Source of the DNA: CAVALG01 sp045576295
Lineage (GTDB): Bacteria > Bacillota > Clostridia > Oscillospirales > Acutalibacteraceae
Length of the DNA: 60,002 nt
NCBI GenBank assembly: GCA_045576295.1
Contig: JAZNGF010000036.1
Location: 1 to 60,002, forward strand
Direction: 5' to 3'
Part shown: positions 58,826-60,002 of the stretch, piece by piece
Layout: every line of letters starts with the position of its first letter
Position numbering within the stretch: the first letter of the stretch is position 1
Made by a program: the position numbers and the translations under genes
The notes under the pieces: generated by a model
Seen by the model: only the letters and a program-made list of their open reading frames with translations
What the model was told of the DNA's origin: nothing
Database searches by the model: none

Positions 58826-59658
58826 GCGGAAAGTTATATGTTGTTGGAACGCCGATAGGCAATTTGGGCGACTTTTCCGAAAGGGCAAAAGCCACTTTGG
58901 AAGAAGCCGATTTCATCGCGGCGGAAGACACCCGCGTTACATTAAAACTCTTAAACAAGTTTGAAATAAAAAAGCCCATGATGAGCTATCACGAGCATAA
59001 CAAGCAGGTGCGCCACGCCGAAATCACAGCAAGGATACTTAGCGGCGAAAACTGCGCCCTGGTAACCGATGCAGGTATGCCCGCTATATCCGACCCGGGC
59101 GAGGACTTAGTTCGCTTATGCCACCAAGAGGGCATCACGGTTGAATCGGTCCCCGGCCCCAGCGCCCTTATAACCGCGCTTGCAATTTCGGGAATGCCAT
59201 CGGGCCGGTTTTGCTTTGAAGGCTTTTTAAGCGTTAATAAGCTAAGCCGCCGCGAGCACCTTGATGAGCTTAAAGACGAAACACGAACCATGATTTTTTA
59301 CGAAGCACCGCATAAACTTCCTGCAACGCTTCGCGATATGGCGGCGGCGTTTGGCAACCGCGAAATAGCGCTTATTAAAGAGCTCACCAAAATTCACGAA
59401 ACGGTTGAGCGCACAACTCTTCAGGTGGCGGCCGAAAAATACAGCGAAGTGTCGCCAAAAGGCGAATATGTGCTGATTATTAAGGGCGCCCAGCCGCAAT
59501 CAAGCGCCGAAAAAGAATACAGTTTAGAAGACGCCGTGAAAATGGCTAAAGAATTCATTGGCGGCGGCATGCAGATGACAGCGGCTGCCAAGCAGGCAGC
59601 GCAAATATGCGGCTTTAGAAAAAACGAAATCTACCGTTTGTTAAACGCAGAAGAATAA
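58822..59658 (+). CDS. rsmI: 16S rRNA (cytidine-1402-2'-O)-methyltransferase
   Basis: 278-residue tetrapyrrole-methylase-fold enzyme. It shows YVVGTPIGNLGDFSERA (about 4-20), AAEDTRVTLKLLNKF, YHEHNK, ALVTDAGMPAISDPGEDLV (about 77-95), VPGPSALITALAISG and YEAPHKLPATL. The start overlaps the previous gene by 4 bp. It is last in the cysE operon and is followed by a terminator. Confidence 0.96.
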   Translation: MSGKLYVVGTPIGNLGDFSERAKATLEEADFIAAEDTRVTLKLLNKFEIKKPMMSYHEHNKQVRHAEITARILSGENCALVTDAGMPAISDPGEDLVRLCHQEGITVESVPGPSALITALAISGMPSGRFCFEGFLSVNKLSRREHLDELKDETRTMIFYEAPHKLPATLRDMAAAFGNREIALIKELTKIHETVERTTLQVAAEKYSEVSPKGEYVLIIKGAQPQSSAEKEYSLEDAVKMAKEFIGGGMQMTAAAKQAAQICGFRKNEIYRLLNAEE

Positions 59659-59661
59659 ATC

Positions 59662-59697
59662 AAGACGGCGAATTACTCGCCGTCTTAAATTTTGCCT
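59662..59697 (+). terminator. Terminator of the cysE operon
   Basis: A perfect 10-bp stem AAGACGGCGA/TCGCCGTCTT with a 5-base loop, then AAATTTT, three bases after the rsmI stop. Confidence 0.82.
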
Positions 59698-59825
59698 CCC
59701 TTGCCTAAAGGGAGGTGGATTTTGCGTAGCAAAATACGGAGGGATACAAATTTAATAATCATCTATTAATAATTAAAATTATCCTCCCACCGCAAGCGGT
59801 CCCCCCTCCTTTAGGCAAGGAGGGC
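59694..59825. repeat. Inverted pair of palindromic repeats, no gene inside
   Basis: The left copy (59694-59745) has GCCTCCC-ttgcctaaa-GGGAGG, TGG, an ATTTTGC/GCAAAAT hairpin and ACGGAGGGAT. The right copy (59781-59825) is its inverse, ATCCTCCCACCGC...AGGCAAGGAGGGC. Only 35 AT-rich bases lie between. It is the same family as the copies flanking DUF559. Its right end is 3 bp from the stop of the next gene. Confidence 0.85.
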
Positions 59826-59827
59826 TT

Positions 59828-60002
59828 TTAATTTTCAAGTTTGCACTGCGTTCCGTCGTGAATGATTTCGTAGTTTTCTTTATAAATTAAATCTTCAATC
59901 AGCACAAATTCATAGCCCTTTTCTTGCAAGGTTTTTAAAATTGTGGGCAGGGCTTCGGGTGTGTGCTCGGCATCGTTATGGCATAATATAATCGAGCCGT
60001 TT
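59828..60002 (-). CDS. Polysaccharide deacetylase, C-terminal fragment
   Basis: Only the last 58 codons are in the window. They read NGSIILCHNDAEHTPEALPT, KGYEFVLIEDLIYKENYEII and a short end KLEN. The LxH-type motif in IILCHND followed by a helix and GYEFV is the closing part of the NodB homology domain of peptidoglycan/chitin deacetylases such as PdaA or PdaB. Signal peptide and catalytic N-terminal motifs are outside the window, so subtype and location cannot be given. Confidence 0.75.
   Translation of the reverse strand, partial: NGSIILCHNDAEHTPEALPTILKTLQEKGYEFVLIEDLIYKENYEIIHDGTQCKLEN

Overview
The window looks like chromosome from a low-to-mid GC member of the Clostridia. My best guess is an Oscillospirales/Ruminococcaceae-like gut bacterium; this is inference from gene content, not a placement. 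Pointers are the eukaryotic-type ProS, the stand-alone AICAR transformylase paired with a PurO-type IMP cyclohydrolase, the DUF4093 RNase M5-like protein, T-box, ZTP and cobalamin riboswitches, and several families of dispersed palindromic repeats common in such genomes. Most of the window is housekeeping DNA. The accessory signal sits in the intergenic spaces.

Layout. 1-10.7 kb (minus): a purine operon purE-purM-purN-purO-(AICAR transformylase)-glyA-purD-purL behind a sigma-A promoter and a ZTP riboswitch with an overlapping terminator; purL runs off the left edge. 10.9-12.6 kb (minus): an ABC exporter. 12.7-15.3 kb (plus): a Met-type T-box driving metY and metA, i.e. direct sulfhydrylation through O-acetylhomoserine. 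15.3-16.5 kb: two arrays of small hairpins on either side of a hypothetical gene, then tRNA-Arg(CCT). 16.7-21.8 kb (plus): an unassigned structured element, proS, a DUF4886 lipoprotein, rsmD-coaD and two conserved hypotheticals. 21.8-23 kb (plus): a cobalamin-type riboswitch, a DUF4430 lipoprotein and an ECF-type S component, probably a corrinoid uptake module. 23-38.5 kb: a lipoprotein, a WYL regulator, an RNase M5-like protein, holA, a 54-residue membrane protein, pgsA-rimO-recX-recA, prmC-DUF1385, a two-component system with an FG-GAP lipoprotein, and divergently yycJ-like MBL hydrolase and rlmH. 38.6-42.2 kb (minus): pgk-tpiA-gpmI. 42.3-50.7 kb (minus): a complete ten-gene his operon led by a TrpR-like regulator, with an inverted-repeat-bounded DUF559 cassette directly after hisIE. 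51-52.4 kb: small regulators. 52.7-55.6 kb (plus): a GH43-like protein plus an FAD oxidoreductase. 55.6-59.7 kb (plus): a Cys-type T-box driving cysE-cysS-(tRNA methyltransferase-like)-rsmI. The right edge holds the C-terminus of a polysaccharide deacetylase.

The most unusual material is (i) a DUF559 nuclease gene whose Shine-Dalgarno and C-terminal codons both lie in inverted copies of a palindromic repeat, with empty pairs of the same family elsewhere in the window, (ii) two arrays of consecutive hairpins separated by short boxes that reverse orientation midway, (iii) the riboswitch-DUF4430-ECF module, (iv) an unassigned structured element before proS, and (v) an in-frame 49-bp duplication at the left edge of purL that may be an assembly artefact.
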